A stretch of 6,535 nt of DNA from Desulfobulbus sp. (GTDB lineage: Bacteria > Desulfobacterota > Desulfobulbia > Desulfobulbales > Desulfobulbaceae). The position numbers were made by a program, and so were the translations under genes. The stretch is from assembly GCA_017998195.1 (NCBI GenBank), contig JAGODN010000146.1, positions 1 through 6,535 of the forward strand. Direction: 5' to 3'. Below are positions 1 through 6,535 of this stretch, piece after piece. Every line of letters starts with the position of its first letter. Within the stretch, counting starts at the first letter, position 1. The notes below the pieces were generated by a model, which saw nothing but the letters and a program-made list of their open reading frames with translations, had not been told where the DNA came from and ran no database searches.

Positions 1-1
1 C

Positions 2-1609
2 TTCTGCCTGCCCGGACGGGTCGCGGCCGGGGCGCCGGCCGAGGTGCTCATCCCCATCCACGTCAGCGCCGGCACCAACCTCATCCACCTCGCCCGCGAC
101 TACTGCCGCGACCGCAATGACTGGCGCCGGATCGCCGCCCTCAACAAGCTCACCGAACCCTACCTGATCATCCGCGACACCACCCTGCAGGTGCCGCTGT
201 CACTGCTCGTGGCCGAACCGCTCACCGCCCGGGTGGCCGCGGTCAACGGGCCGGTGTCGCTGCACACCGCCGACGGCCGCACCTCCCCGCTGCGTCAGGA
301 CGACACCGTGGCCGCCGGCCAGACCGTGGTCACCGGGCCGGACGGCTACACCCACCTGATCCTGCCGGACAACACCTACACCCGGGTGGAGCCGGAGGCC
401 CGCTTCACCATTGCCTACCTGTTCCGCCTCGCCGACGGGACCATCAAGGCCGATTTCACCCTGGACCGGGGCGGCCTGGTCCACTGGGTGCGGCAGAAGC
501 TGCGCGCCAACGACACCTTTCAGACCCGCACGCCGATCGCGGTCACCGGCATCCGCGGTACCGAATACCGCCTCAAGAGCGAGGGGAGCGAGGCCAACAC
601 GGTGGAGACCCTGCGCGGCCGGGTCGAGGTGGCGGCCGGGGGCAGGAACGTCGGTCTCGCCGCCGGCCAGGGCACGCGGGTGCGCGCCGGCGGTACGCCG
701 GAACGGCCCAGGGCCCTGCCCGCCGCGCCAGCCGTGGAGACCATCGAGCCGCTCTACCGCACCCTGCCGATGCAGATCCACACGCCCGCCCACGCCACGG
801 CCAAGCGGTTCAGGCTGCGGCTGACCAGCGACGACCAGGGCCAGGCCACCGCGGCCGACCAGGTCGTGGCGGCCGGCAGCGCCTTCACCATCGGCACCCT
901 GGCCGACGGCCGGTATTTCGCCTTCCTGAGCGCCCTCGATGCCGAGGGCTTTGAAAGCGCCCCTGCCGGCCCGCGCCCCCTGACCCTGCGCACCGTGCCG
1001 CCCGCGCCGCTGATCACCGCGCCGCAGAACAACGGCAGCCTGTGGGGCACCACCGGCCGGATCGAATGGCTGGCCTCGGACCAGGCCGATCACTACCAGG
1101 TGGAACTGGCCGCGGACGCCGGCTTCTCCCGCCTGCTCGACCGGCGCGAGGTGCGCGAACCGCGCTACACCAGCCCGCAGCTCGCCCCGGGCGAGTACCA
1201 TGTGCGGGTGCGGACCGTGGCCGCGGACGGGTTCGAGACCCTGTTCTCCCTGCCGGTGGCCTGGAAACTGGCGCCGGTGCCGGACATGGGCACCATGGAG
1301 GCCACCGCCAACACCAGGCCGGTACTGCAATGGCCGGCCATGGCCGAGGGCTGGCAGTACGACCTGCAGGTGGCCAGCGACGAGGCCTTCACCACCCTGG
1401 TCTTCGCCCGAGAAGGCCTGACCGCCACCTCCTGCACCCTGGAGGAACGGCTCAACCCCGGCACCTACCACGTGCGCCTGCGCGGCACGGTCAACGGCCA
1501 GCCGCAGACCCCGTGGACGCCGCCCCAGCAACTCACCGTCAAACCCAAGCCGCTGGGCTGGGAGGAACTGCTCATGGGCGTGGTCGCCCTGGGCATCATC
1601 CTCCTCTAA
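2..1609 (+). CDS. LysM/FecR-domain envelope protein with FN3-like repeats and C-terminal membrane anchor (5' partial)
   Basis: Probable periplasmic sensor or scaffold protein; its ligand is unknown. The frame is open to the window edge, and the 14 codons before the GTG at 44 read like the end of a signal peptide (GAPA then EV), so the true start lies outside the window and the GTG is probably an internal Val. Counting from that GTG, residues about 4-55 form a LysM-type domain (DWRRIAALNKL), a fold that usually binds peptidoglycan. Residues about 62-215 are a FecR domain with the typical TPIAVTGIRGTEYRL core. Residues about 238-500 contain two or three beta-sandwich repeats; the last two share matching ends (GEYHVRVR and GTYHVRLR). 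The protein ends in a hydrophobic segment (about 504-521) with no cytoplasmic tail. This is not a classical FecR: no sigma factor or TonB receptor is visible, and the partner is more likely the CHASE2 kinase 18 bases downstream. Exact repeat boundaries are uncertain. Confidence 0.85.
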   Translation, partial: FCLPGRVAAGAPAEVLIPIHVSAGTNLIHLARDYCRDRNDWRRIAALNKLTEPYLIIRDTTLQVPLSLLVAEPLTARVAAVNGPVSLHTADGRTSPLRQDDTVAAGQTVVTGPDGYTHLILPDNTYTRVEPEARFTIAYLFRLADGTIKADFTLDRGGLVHWVRQKLRANDTFQTRTPIAVTGIRGTEYRLKSEGSEANTVETLRGRVEVAAGGRNVGLAAGQGTRVRAGGTPERPRALPAAPAVETIEPLYRTLPMQIHTPAHATAKRFRLRLTSDDQGQATAADQVVAAGSAFTIGTLADGRYFAFLSALDAEGFESAPAGPRPLTLRTVPPAPLITAPQNNGSLWGTTGRIEWLASDQADHYQVELAADAGFSRLLDRREVREPRYTSPQLAPGEYHVRVRTVAADGFETLFSLPVAWKLAPVPDMGTMEATANTRPVLQWPAMAEGWQYDLQVASDEAFTTLVFAREGLTATSCTLEERLNPGTYHVRLRGTVNGQPQTPWTPPQQLTVKPKPLGWEELLMGVVALGIILL

Positions 1610-1614
1610 GGCCC

Positions 1615-1619
1615 GGGAG
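1615..1619 (+). promoter_or_regulatory. Ribosome binding site of the CHASE2 kinase gene
   Basis: GGGAG lies 8 bases before the GTG at 1628, in the 18-base gap after the stop codon of the LysM/FecR gene. It supports the non-ATG start and suggests that the two genes share a transcript. Confidence 0.7.
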
Positions 1620-1627
1620 CCGACGCG

Positions 1628-3931
1628 GTGCCCCAGCGGCTGCTCGCCCCGGGCCTCGGCCTGCTGCTGCTTGTCCTGCTCGAATCAAGCGGCTTGGGCA
1701 CCGTCCTCGCCAACCACGGCCTGGACCTGCTGTTCCGGCTGCGCGGCCCCCGCCAGCCGGACCAACGGATCGTCCTCATCGGCATCGACGAGCCGAGCCT
1801 GCAGCGCCACGGCGCCTGGCCCTTTGCCCGCGAACTGCACGCCCGCCTGCTCGACCGGTTGCACCAGGCCCGGGCGGTGGGCTTCGACTTCCTCTTCCCC
1901 GAACCCACGACCGGTGACGACCGGCTCAGCCGGGCCATGGCCGCCGGACCGCCGGTGGTGCTCACCCTGGCCCGCGCCTACGACGGTCGGCTGCTGGCGC
2001 CCGCCACCACCCTCGCCGGCCAGGCCGGGGTCGGTCACGTGGAAACCATGCTCTCCGGGGACGGCATTGTCCGCCGCTTCCACCCGGAGGCGCTGACCGG
2101 GGTTCCAACCTTTGCCCGCGCCCTGCTCGAGGCCGCCGGCCTGGCGGCGCAGGCGCCCGCAGGCGGACCGCTGATCATCAACTTCTACGGTCCCGAGGCG
2201 ACCTTTCTCTTTCTCTCCTACGCCGATGTGCTCGCCGGCCGCCACCCGCCGGACTTCTTCCGCGACCGTCTGGTGCTGGTCGGCGCCCGCGCGGTCGGCC
2301 TCGGCGACACCCACGTCACCTCGTTCACCAGGCAACACCCCACCCCGGGGGTGGAGATCCAGGCGACCATCGTCGCCAACGCGCTCGAGCGCTCGTACAT
2401 CCGCCCGCTGCCGCTGGCGCCGGCCCTGTGCATCGGCGCGGTGTGCGTCCTCGCCCTCTTTGTCTGGCCGGTGACCGGTGAACGCCTCAACCTCGCCCTC
2501 AACCTCGGCCTGGTCGTGGCCCTGGTCGCGGCCGCGCTGGTGCTGTTTACCTCGCACCGCTTCCTCGATTTCCTGCCGGTGCTGACGGTCCTGTTCTTCA
2601 CCTACCTGGCGCACCTGTTCCGCCAGCTCCTCTGGGCCGCGGGCCGCATCCTCGGCGAGGTGCGGCGGCTCGCCCGCGAACTGGACGCCGGCCTGCAGCA
2701 GGTGTGCACCAACATCCCGGCCCGGTTCATCCGCGCTCCCGGCCGCGACCGGGCCCTGACCGTGGCCTCCATCCAGCGCCACCTCGACCGGTTGCAGGCG
2801 GCCATCATCGCCCTCAGCCTGCAGCACCATTTTCTCGACGACCTGCTCAAAAAAGAGCTGCCGCCGCTCATCCTCTGGGAGCGGACCAGCGGCCGGCCGA
2901 TCTTCGCCAACACCGCCTTTGTCGAATTCTGGCGCCGGTTCACCGGCGAAGCCTCCCCACCCCTGCCCGCCAGCGCCACCTTCCGCGCCGCGATCGGCAA
3001 CGACCCGGCAGAGGCCGACCCGGACGCTGCGCCCGCCGGCGCGGACCCGGCCGCACCCTGCGTGGACGTGGAGGTGCGCGACGACAGCGGCCTCAGGCGC
3101 CACCTGCAGGTGCGCCGCCACCGGCTGCAGGCAACGGACGTGCCCTTCAGCGGCACCCTGGCCGTGTTCCAGGACGTCACCGAACTGAAGGAACTGGAAC
3201 GGGTCAAGGACGAGGTGGTGTCCATCGTCTCCCACGAACTGAAGCTGCCGCTGACCACCATCCTCGGGTACGGGGAGATGCTCGCCATGACCCTGGACGG
3301 CGCCCCGCGCCAGTATGCCGGCGAGATCTGCTCGCAGACCAGGCGGCTGAACCGGATGATCGAGGACTTCCTCGACATCGCCCGGCTGGAGAGCGGCCGC
3401 CAGCGGGTGCGCCGCTACCCCTTCCCGCCGAGGCGGATGCTCGAGGACGCCATCGCCGGGGTGGCGCCGCGCAGCGGGGCCAAGGACATCGACATCGTCC
3501 TCGAACGGCCGGAGCGGACCTCGCCCCTGGTTGGCGACGAGTCGCTGCTCCTGCAGGCGGTGCTCAACCTGCTCGACAACGGGGTCAAGTTCAGCCCGGC
3601 GCACACCACCATGACCCTCTCCCTGGTCGAGGAGCCGGAGCAGTTCGTGATCACGGTGGCCGACCAGGGCCCGGGCATCCCGGCGGCGGAGCGGCAGGCC
3701 GTGTTCGACAAGTTCCAGCGGGGCACGCAGACCGGCGGGGCCGAGGGCTTCGGACTCGGCCTGCACCTGGTGCGGCAGATCATCGATCTGCACGGCGGCG
3801 AGATCGAGGCGGTGGAGGCGGAGGTGGGCGCCTGTTTCCGTATCACCCTGCCGAAGCGCAGCGACAGCGAGGTGGAAGACGTTCAGTGCAAGGGGGGAGA
3901 GACAGGGGACGCGGACGACGGCGGCGGGTGA
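1628..3931 (+). CDS. CHASE2-domain transmembrane sensor histidine kinase with PAS-like domain
   Basis: Membrane sensor kinase of 767 residues. An N-terminal span (about 5-27) is followed by an extracytoplasmic CHASE2 domain (about 30-258; cues are LLFRLRGPRQPD, VLIGIDEPSL, the WPF motif and GFDFLFPEP). Three spans follow at about 261-282, 287-308 and 312-331. A helical linker (about 335-405) and a weak PAS-like domain (about 411-520, ending AVFQDVTELKELE) lead to HisKA with phosphoacceptor His536 (SHELKLPLT). The HATPase_c domain shows the N-box (NLLDNGVKFSP, Asn651), G1 (DQGPGIP, from 679), the F-box (FDKF) and G2 (GFGLGL, from 707). The catalytic residues look intact, but Leu540 replaces the usual Thr/Asn at H+4. 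There is no receiver domain and no response regulator in the window. The tail after about 745 is acidic and glycine-rich. The start is GTG with a good ribosome binding site. Kinase identity is firm; the signal is unknown, and the LysM/FecR neighbour is the likely partner. Confidence 0.93.
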   Translation: MPQRLLAPGLGLLLLVLLESSGLGTVLANHGLDLLFRLRGPRQPDQRIVLIGIDEPSLQRHGAWPFARELHARLLDRLHQARAVGFDFLFPEPTTGDDRLSRAMAAGPPVVLTLARAYDGRLLAPATTLAGQAGVGHVETMLSGDGIVRRFHPEALTGVPTFARALLEAAGLAAQAPAGGPLIINFYGPEATFLFLSYADVLAGRHPPDFFRDRLVLVGARAVGLGDTHVTSFTRQHPTPGVEIQATIVANALERSYIRPLPLAPALCIGAVCVLALFVWPVTGERLNLALNLGLVVALVAAALVLFTSHRFLDFLPVLTVLFFTYLAHLFRQLLWAAGRILGEVRRLARELDAGLQQVCTNIPARFIRAPGRDRALTVASIQRHLDRLQAAIIALSLQHHFLDDLLKKELPPLILWERTSGRPIFANTAFVEFWRRFTGEASPPLPASATFRAAIGNDPAEADPDAAPAGADPAAPCVDVEVRDDSGLRRHLQVRRHRLQATDVPFSGTLAVFQDVTELKELERVKDEVVSIVSHELKLPLTTILGYGEMLAMTLDGAPRQYAGEICSQTRRLNRMIEDFLDIARLESGRQRVRRYPFPPRRMLEDAIAGVAPRSGAKDIDIVLERPERTSPLVGDESLLLQAVLNLLDNGVKFSPAHTTMTLSLVEEPEQFVITVADQGPGIPAAERQAVFDKFQRGTQTGGAEGFGLGLHLVRQIIDLHGGEIEAVEAEVGACFRITLPKRSDSEVEDVQCKGGETGDADDGGG

Positions 3932-3937
3932 TCCGCC
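3923..3937. terminator. Weak hairpin between the convergent genes (possible terminator)
   Basis: GGCGG and CCGCC can pair around a 5-base loop that contains the kinase stop codon. The palindrome CCGGCCGG (3936-3943) follows. Only 12 bases separate the two convergent stop codons, so any terminator must lie here or inside the genes. There is no T-run on either strand and such short GC stems are common at this base composition, so the call is weak. Confidence 0.2.
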
Positions 3938-3943
3938 GGCCGG

Positions 3944-5641
<1,698 letters not shown>

Positions 5642-5659
5642 GTGGCGGCTCGGGCCGGT

Positions 5660-5968
5660 CTACTCGCGGCTTTCCCGGTTGAGCGCCACCTGCAGTTCCT
5701 CGACCTTGCGCCGCAGGTCGGCCAGTTCGTCCCGGGTGGCCAGGTCGAACTGGGCGATGCGCTCCTCCACCCGCTTGTTGATCCACAGGTCGAGCTGGAC
5801 TCTCGCCTTCTCGGAGCGGCGCAGCAGGTCGTCGACGAACTGCCGCCCCTCCTCCTGGCTCATCTTGCCCTTCTCGATCAGCTCCGCCTTCAGCTCCTCG
5901 ACCTTTTCCTTGGTGAGAAAGGCGATGCCGATACCGGTGTAGAGGATGTTCTTCAGCGTCTCTTTCAT
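5660..5968 (-). CDS. Phasin-family (PhaF-like) small coiled-coil protein
   Basis: A 102-residue protein resembling the short phasin/polyhydroxyalkanoate-granule-regulator family. It starts with an amphipathic or weakly hydrophobic stretch (LKNILYTGIGIAFLTKEKVEE). A charged helix with the family-like pattern KGKMSQEEGRQFVDDLL follows (about 34-50), and heptad-like coiled coil runs to the end (DELADLRRKVEELQVAL). An in-frame ATG at 5980 would add four residues, but the ATG at 5968 has GGAGG five bases upstream, and that Shine-Dalgarno overlaps the upstream ATG itself, so I chose 5968. The gene sits between the RapZ-like gene (63 bases upstream) and the AarF/UbiB gene (18 bases downstream). No PHA synthase is visible, so a granule role is not supported here; a structural or regulatory partner of the membrane-bound AarF protein is an inference from adjacency. 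Family call fairly firm, function open. Confidence 0.8.
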   Translation of the reverse strand: MKETLKNILYTGIGIAFLTKEKVEELKAELIEKGKMSQEEGRQFVDDLLRRSEKARVQLDLWINKRVEERIAQFDLATRDELADLRRKVEELQVALNRESRE

Positions 5969-5973
5969 GGTGT

Positions 5974-5978
5974 CCTCC
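5974..5978 (-). promoter_or_regulatory. Ribosome binding site deciding the phasin-like start
   Basis: On the minus strand GGAGG is followed by ACACC and then the ATG at 5968. No comparable site precedes the ATG at 5980, whose last base is the first G of this motif. Confidence 0.75.
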
Positions 5979-5990
5979 ATGGGCTTTTCC

Positions 5991-6031
5991 GGCGGCGCCT
6001 ATGTGCCCGCGGGTGCGGGTGGGCAGCCGCC
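5991..6031 (-). other. Possible intercistronic hairpin between the RapZ-like and phasin-like genes
   Basis: GGGCAGCCGCC (6021-6031) can pair with GGCGGC (5991-5996) plus TGCCC (6004-6008), leaving a 7-base bulge and a 12-base loop. It fills most of the gap between the RapZ-like stop and the phasin-like start. There is no T-run, so it is more likely an RNA-stability or processing element than a terminator. GC-rich DNA forms such stems by chance. Confidence 0.25.
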
Positions 6032-6400
6032 CTATTCCTTGTCGATGTCGCGGTGGCGCCGCTGGACCACGTGCCCCTGGCGGTGCAGCACCCCGCCCAG
6101 GTGTTCGACCAGGGCCACCGACCGGTGCCGGCCGCCGGTGCAGCCGATGGCCAAGGTCATCGCCTCGCGGCCGGTCGCGGCGAACTGGTCGATGAGGAAG
6201 GCGAGCAGCGGTTCGAGCAGTTCGAGCAGACGAACACCGGCCGGGCTTTCGAGCACATAGTCGGCCACCTGCCGCTCCCGGCCGGTGTACGGCCGCAGAT
6301 CCGCCACCCAGTAGGGGTTGGCCAGGAAGCGCACGTCAAAGACATACTCCGCCGGCTCGGGACCGTGCTTGAAGCCGAAGGAAACGAGGGTGACGTGCAC
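6032..6400 (-). CDS. Stand-alone RapZ C-terminal-domain protein
   Basis: A 122-residue protein matching only the C-terminal half of RapZ (YvcJ/YhbJ family; about 284 residues in E. coli). Visible signatures are SFGFKHG (7-13), FDVRFLANPYW (21-31), LRPYTG (35-40), the pocket motif IGCTGGRHRSV (85-95) and a final RRHRDIDKE. In E. coli this domain senses glucosamine-6-phosphate and binds sRNAs GlmY and GlmZ to guide RNase E. The N-terminal P-loop ATPase half is absent; upstream on this strand lies regulatory DNA, not a broken N-terminal half. The frame extends to an ATG at 6451, but the GTG at 6400 has GGGAGG five bases upstream and gives a protein beginning MHVTLVSFGF, exactly at the domain edge, so I prefer it. 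Most of the basic residues linked to RNA binding in E. coli are missing (see findings). Probable first gene of an operon with the phasin-like and AarF genes. Domain identity firm; role unknown. Confidence 0.88.
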   Translation of the reverse strand: MHVTLVSFGFKHGPEPAEYVFDVRFLANPYWVADLRPYTGRERQVADYVLESPAGVRLLELLEPLLAFLIDQFAATGREAMTLAIGCTGGRHRSVALVEHLGGVLHRQGHVVQRRHRDIDKE

Positions 6401-6405
6401 AAAGA

Positions 6406-6411
6406 CCTCCC
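6406..6411 (-). promoter_or_regulatory. Ribosome binding site deciding the RapZ-like GTG start
   Basis: GGGAGG is followed by TCTTT and the GTG at 6400, an ideal spacing. The alternative ATG at 6451 has no purine-rich site at a suitable distance. Confidence 0.75.
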
Positions 6412-6421
6412 GGCCGGGGAA
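6407..6421 (-). promoter_or_regulatory. Hairpin that would mask the RapZ-like Shine-Dalgarno
   Basis: In the leader RNA, UUCCC (6421-6417) can pair with GGGAG (6411-6407) around the loop CGGCC, with one G-U pair. This would cover most of the ribosome binding site. The stem is only five pairs and may be chance. Confidence 0.3.
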
Positions 6422-6429
6422 CAGCGAAC

Positions 6430-6446
6430 GGCACGCCCTTCGTGCC
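6430..6446 (-). promoter_or_regulatory. Leader hairpin GGCACG-AAGGG-CGTGCC
   Basis: A perfect 6-bp inverted repeat with a 5-base loop, about 20 bases upstream of the Shine-Dalgarno. Its 5' arm lies inside the second transcribed copy of the 16-bp tandem repeat, so the other repeat copy (6457-6462) offers an alternative pairing partner. Confidence 0.4.
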
Positions 6447-6472
6447 TGCATGAACTCGTGCCTGCATGAACT
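6441..6472. repeat. Perfect 16-bp tandem duplication
   Basis: CGTGCCTGCATGAACT occurs at 6441-6456 and again, with no mismatch and no spacer, at 6457-6472. It covers the predicted transcription start and the first part of the leader of the minus-strand operon and touches the -10 box. It may be a replication-slippage duplication or a direct-repeat regulator site. Confidence 0.95.
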
Positions 6473-6503
6473 ATAACCACGGGCCCTGATTGGGCAACCG
6501 CGG
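6469..6503 (-). terminator. Terminator-like hairpin upstream of the RapZ-like operon
   Basis: On the minus strand CCGCGG (6503-6498), a two-base TT bulge and GCCC (6495-6492) can pair with GGGC (6486-6483) and CCGTGG (6482-6477) around the loop AATCA: ten pairs including one G-U. The tail TTATAGTT follows, a modest T-rich tract. It would end transcription of an unseen minus-strand gene to the right. Alternatively the dyad is an operator on the overlapping promoter. Confidence 0.45.
6470..6497 (-). promoter_or_regulatory. Candidate sigma70 promoter for the RapZ-like/phasin/AarF operon
   Basis: On the minus strand TTGCCC (6497-6492, four of six matching TTGACA) and TATAGT (6475-6470, five of six matching TATAAT) are separated by 16 bases. 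Transcription would begin near 6463, giving a leader of about 63 bases before the GTG at 6400. The stretch is the most AT-rich part of this otherwise GC-rich region. The -35 box falls inside a dyad also listed as a possible terminator; the two readings need not exclude each other. Confidence 0.5.
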
Positions 6504-6511
6504 GCCGCCGC

Positions 6512-6535
6512 TCAACCGGCCGAGCAGATCATGCG
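6512..6535 (-). CDS. Possible last codons of an upstream minus-strand gene
   Basis: Reading in from the right edge, seven codons (RMICSAG) end in TGA at 6514-6512, eight bases before the terminator-like hairpin, which is a natural place for a gene to end. A second frame stays open until TAG at 6475-6473, but it would run through the hairpin and into the -10 box. Too short to identify a product or to be sure it is coding. Confidence 0.25.
   Translation of the reverse strand, partial: RMICSAG

Noticed and set aside
44..46. GTG as the true start of the LysM/FecR gene
   Set aside because: The frame continues to the window edge with a signal-peptide-like end (GAPA before EV), and no Shine-Dalgarno precedes the GTG. 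It is more likely an internal Val.
200..1531. A 443-codon minus-strand frame opposite the LysM/FecR gene
   Set aside because: Same compositional artefact; no domain, and the sense strand has clear LysM and FecR motifs.
2..1609. FecR anti-sigma factor of a TonB-dependent iron uptake system
   Set aside because: No ECF sigma factor, TonB-dependent receptor or N-terminal cytoplasmic anti-sigma region is visible. LysM plus FN3-like repeats and a C-terminal anchor indicate a different FecR-domain class.
1685..3793. A 702-codon minus-strand frame opposite the CHASE2 kinase
   Set aside because: It has low-complexity Gly/Arg/Gln/His composition and no motif, while the sense strand carries a complete kinase with all signature boxes. 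It is a GC-driven shadow.
3936..3943. Palindrome CCGGCCGG between the convergent genes as a protein-binding site
   Set aside because: Eight-base GC palindromes are frequent at this composition, and nothing else supports a site.
5978..5980. ATG at 5980 as the phasin-like start
   Set aside because: No ribosome binding site lies upstream, whereas the ATG at 5968 has GGAGG at five bases that overlaps this very codon.
6473..6535. Upstream gene ending at TAG 6475-6473 (a 20-codon open frame from the right edge)
   Set aside because: It would run through the terminator-like hairpin and end in the -10 box. The frame ending at TGA 6514-6512 fits better, though neither can be proven from so short a piece.

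Overview
The window is very GC-rich (judged by eye at roughly two thirds or more, not computed) and almost fully coding. It comes from a Gram-negative bacterium: one protein shows the end of a probable Sec signal peptide followed by a periplasmic-type architecture, and the sensor kinase has a large extracytoplasmic domain. A LysM/FecR protein beside a CHASE2 kinase, a phasin-like coiled-coil gene directly before an AarF/UbiB kinase-like gene, and a free-standing RapZ C-terminal domain together suggest a deltaproteobacterial (Desulfobacterota-type) genome. That assignment rests on remembered gene neighbourhoods and is only moderately secure.

Left half (2-3931, plus strand): a two-gene envelope-sensing module. 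The first gene is cut by the window start. It encodes a LysM domain, a FecR domain, tandem beta-sandwich (FN3-like) repeats and a short membrane segment at the extreme C-terminus. Eighteen bases later, behind a clear ribosome binding site and a GTG start, comes a CHASE2 - three membrane spans - PAS-like - HisKA - HATPase_c sensor histidine kinase. No response regulator is visible. The kinase H-box has Leu at the H+4 position, where most HisKA kinases carry Thr or Asn.

Right half (3944-6400, minus strand): three genes read toward the left half, in transcription order a stand-alone RapZ C-terminal-domain protein, a small phasin-like coiled-coil protein, and an AarF/UbiB-family atypical kinase with two C-terminal membrane spans. 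Spacings of 63 and 18 bases are consistent with one transcript. The two halves converge with only 12 bases between the stop codons.

Right edge (6401-6535): a compact regulatory region in front of the minus-strand operon. It holds a terminator-like hairpin, a sigma70-like promoter (TTGCCC-16-TATAGT) overlapping that hairpin, a perfect 16-bp tandem duplication covering the predicted transcription start, and a leader that can form a 6-bp hairpin and a second hairpin that partly masks the Shine-Dalgarno sequence. This region and the stand-alone RapZ domain, which lacks most of the basic residues used for sRNA binding in E. coli RapZ, are the most unusual parts of the window. I did not find a defence system, mobile element, CRISPR array or structural RNA gene.
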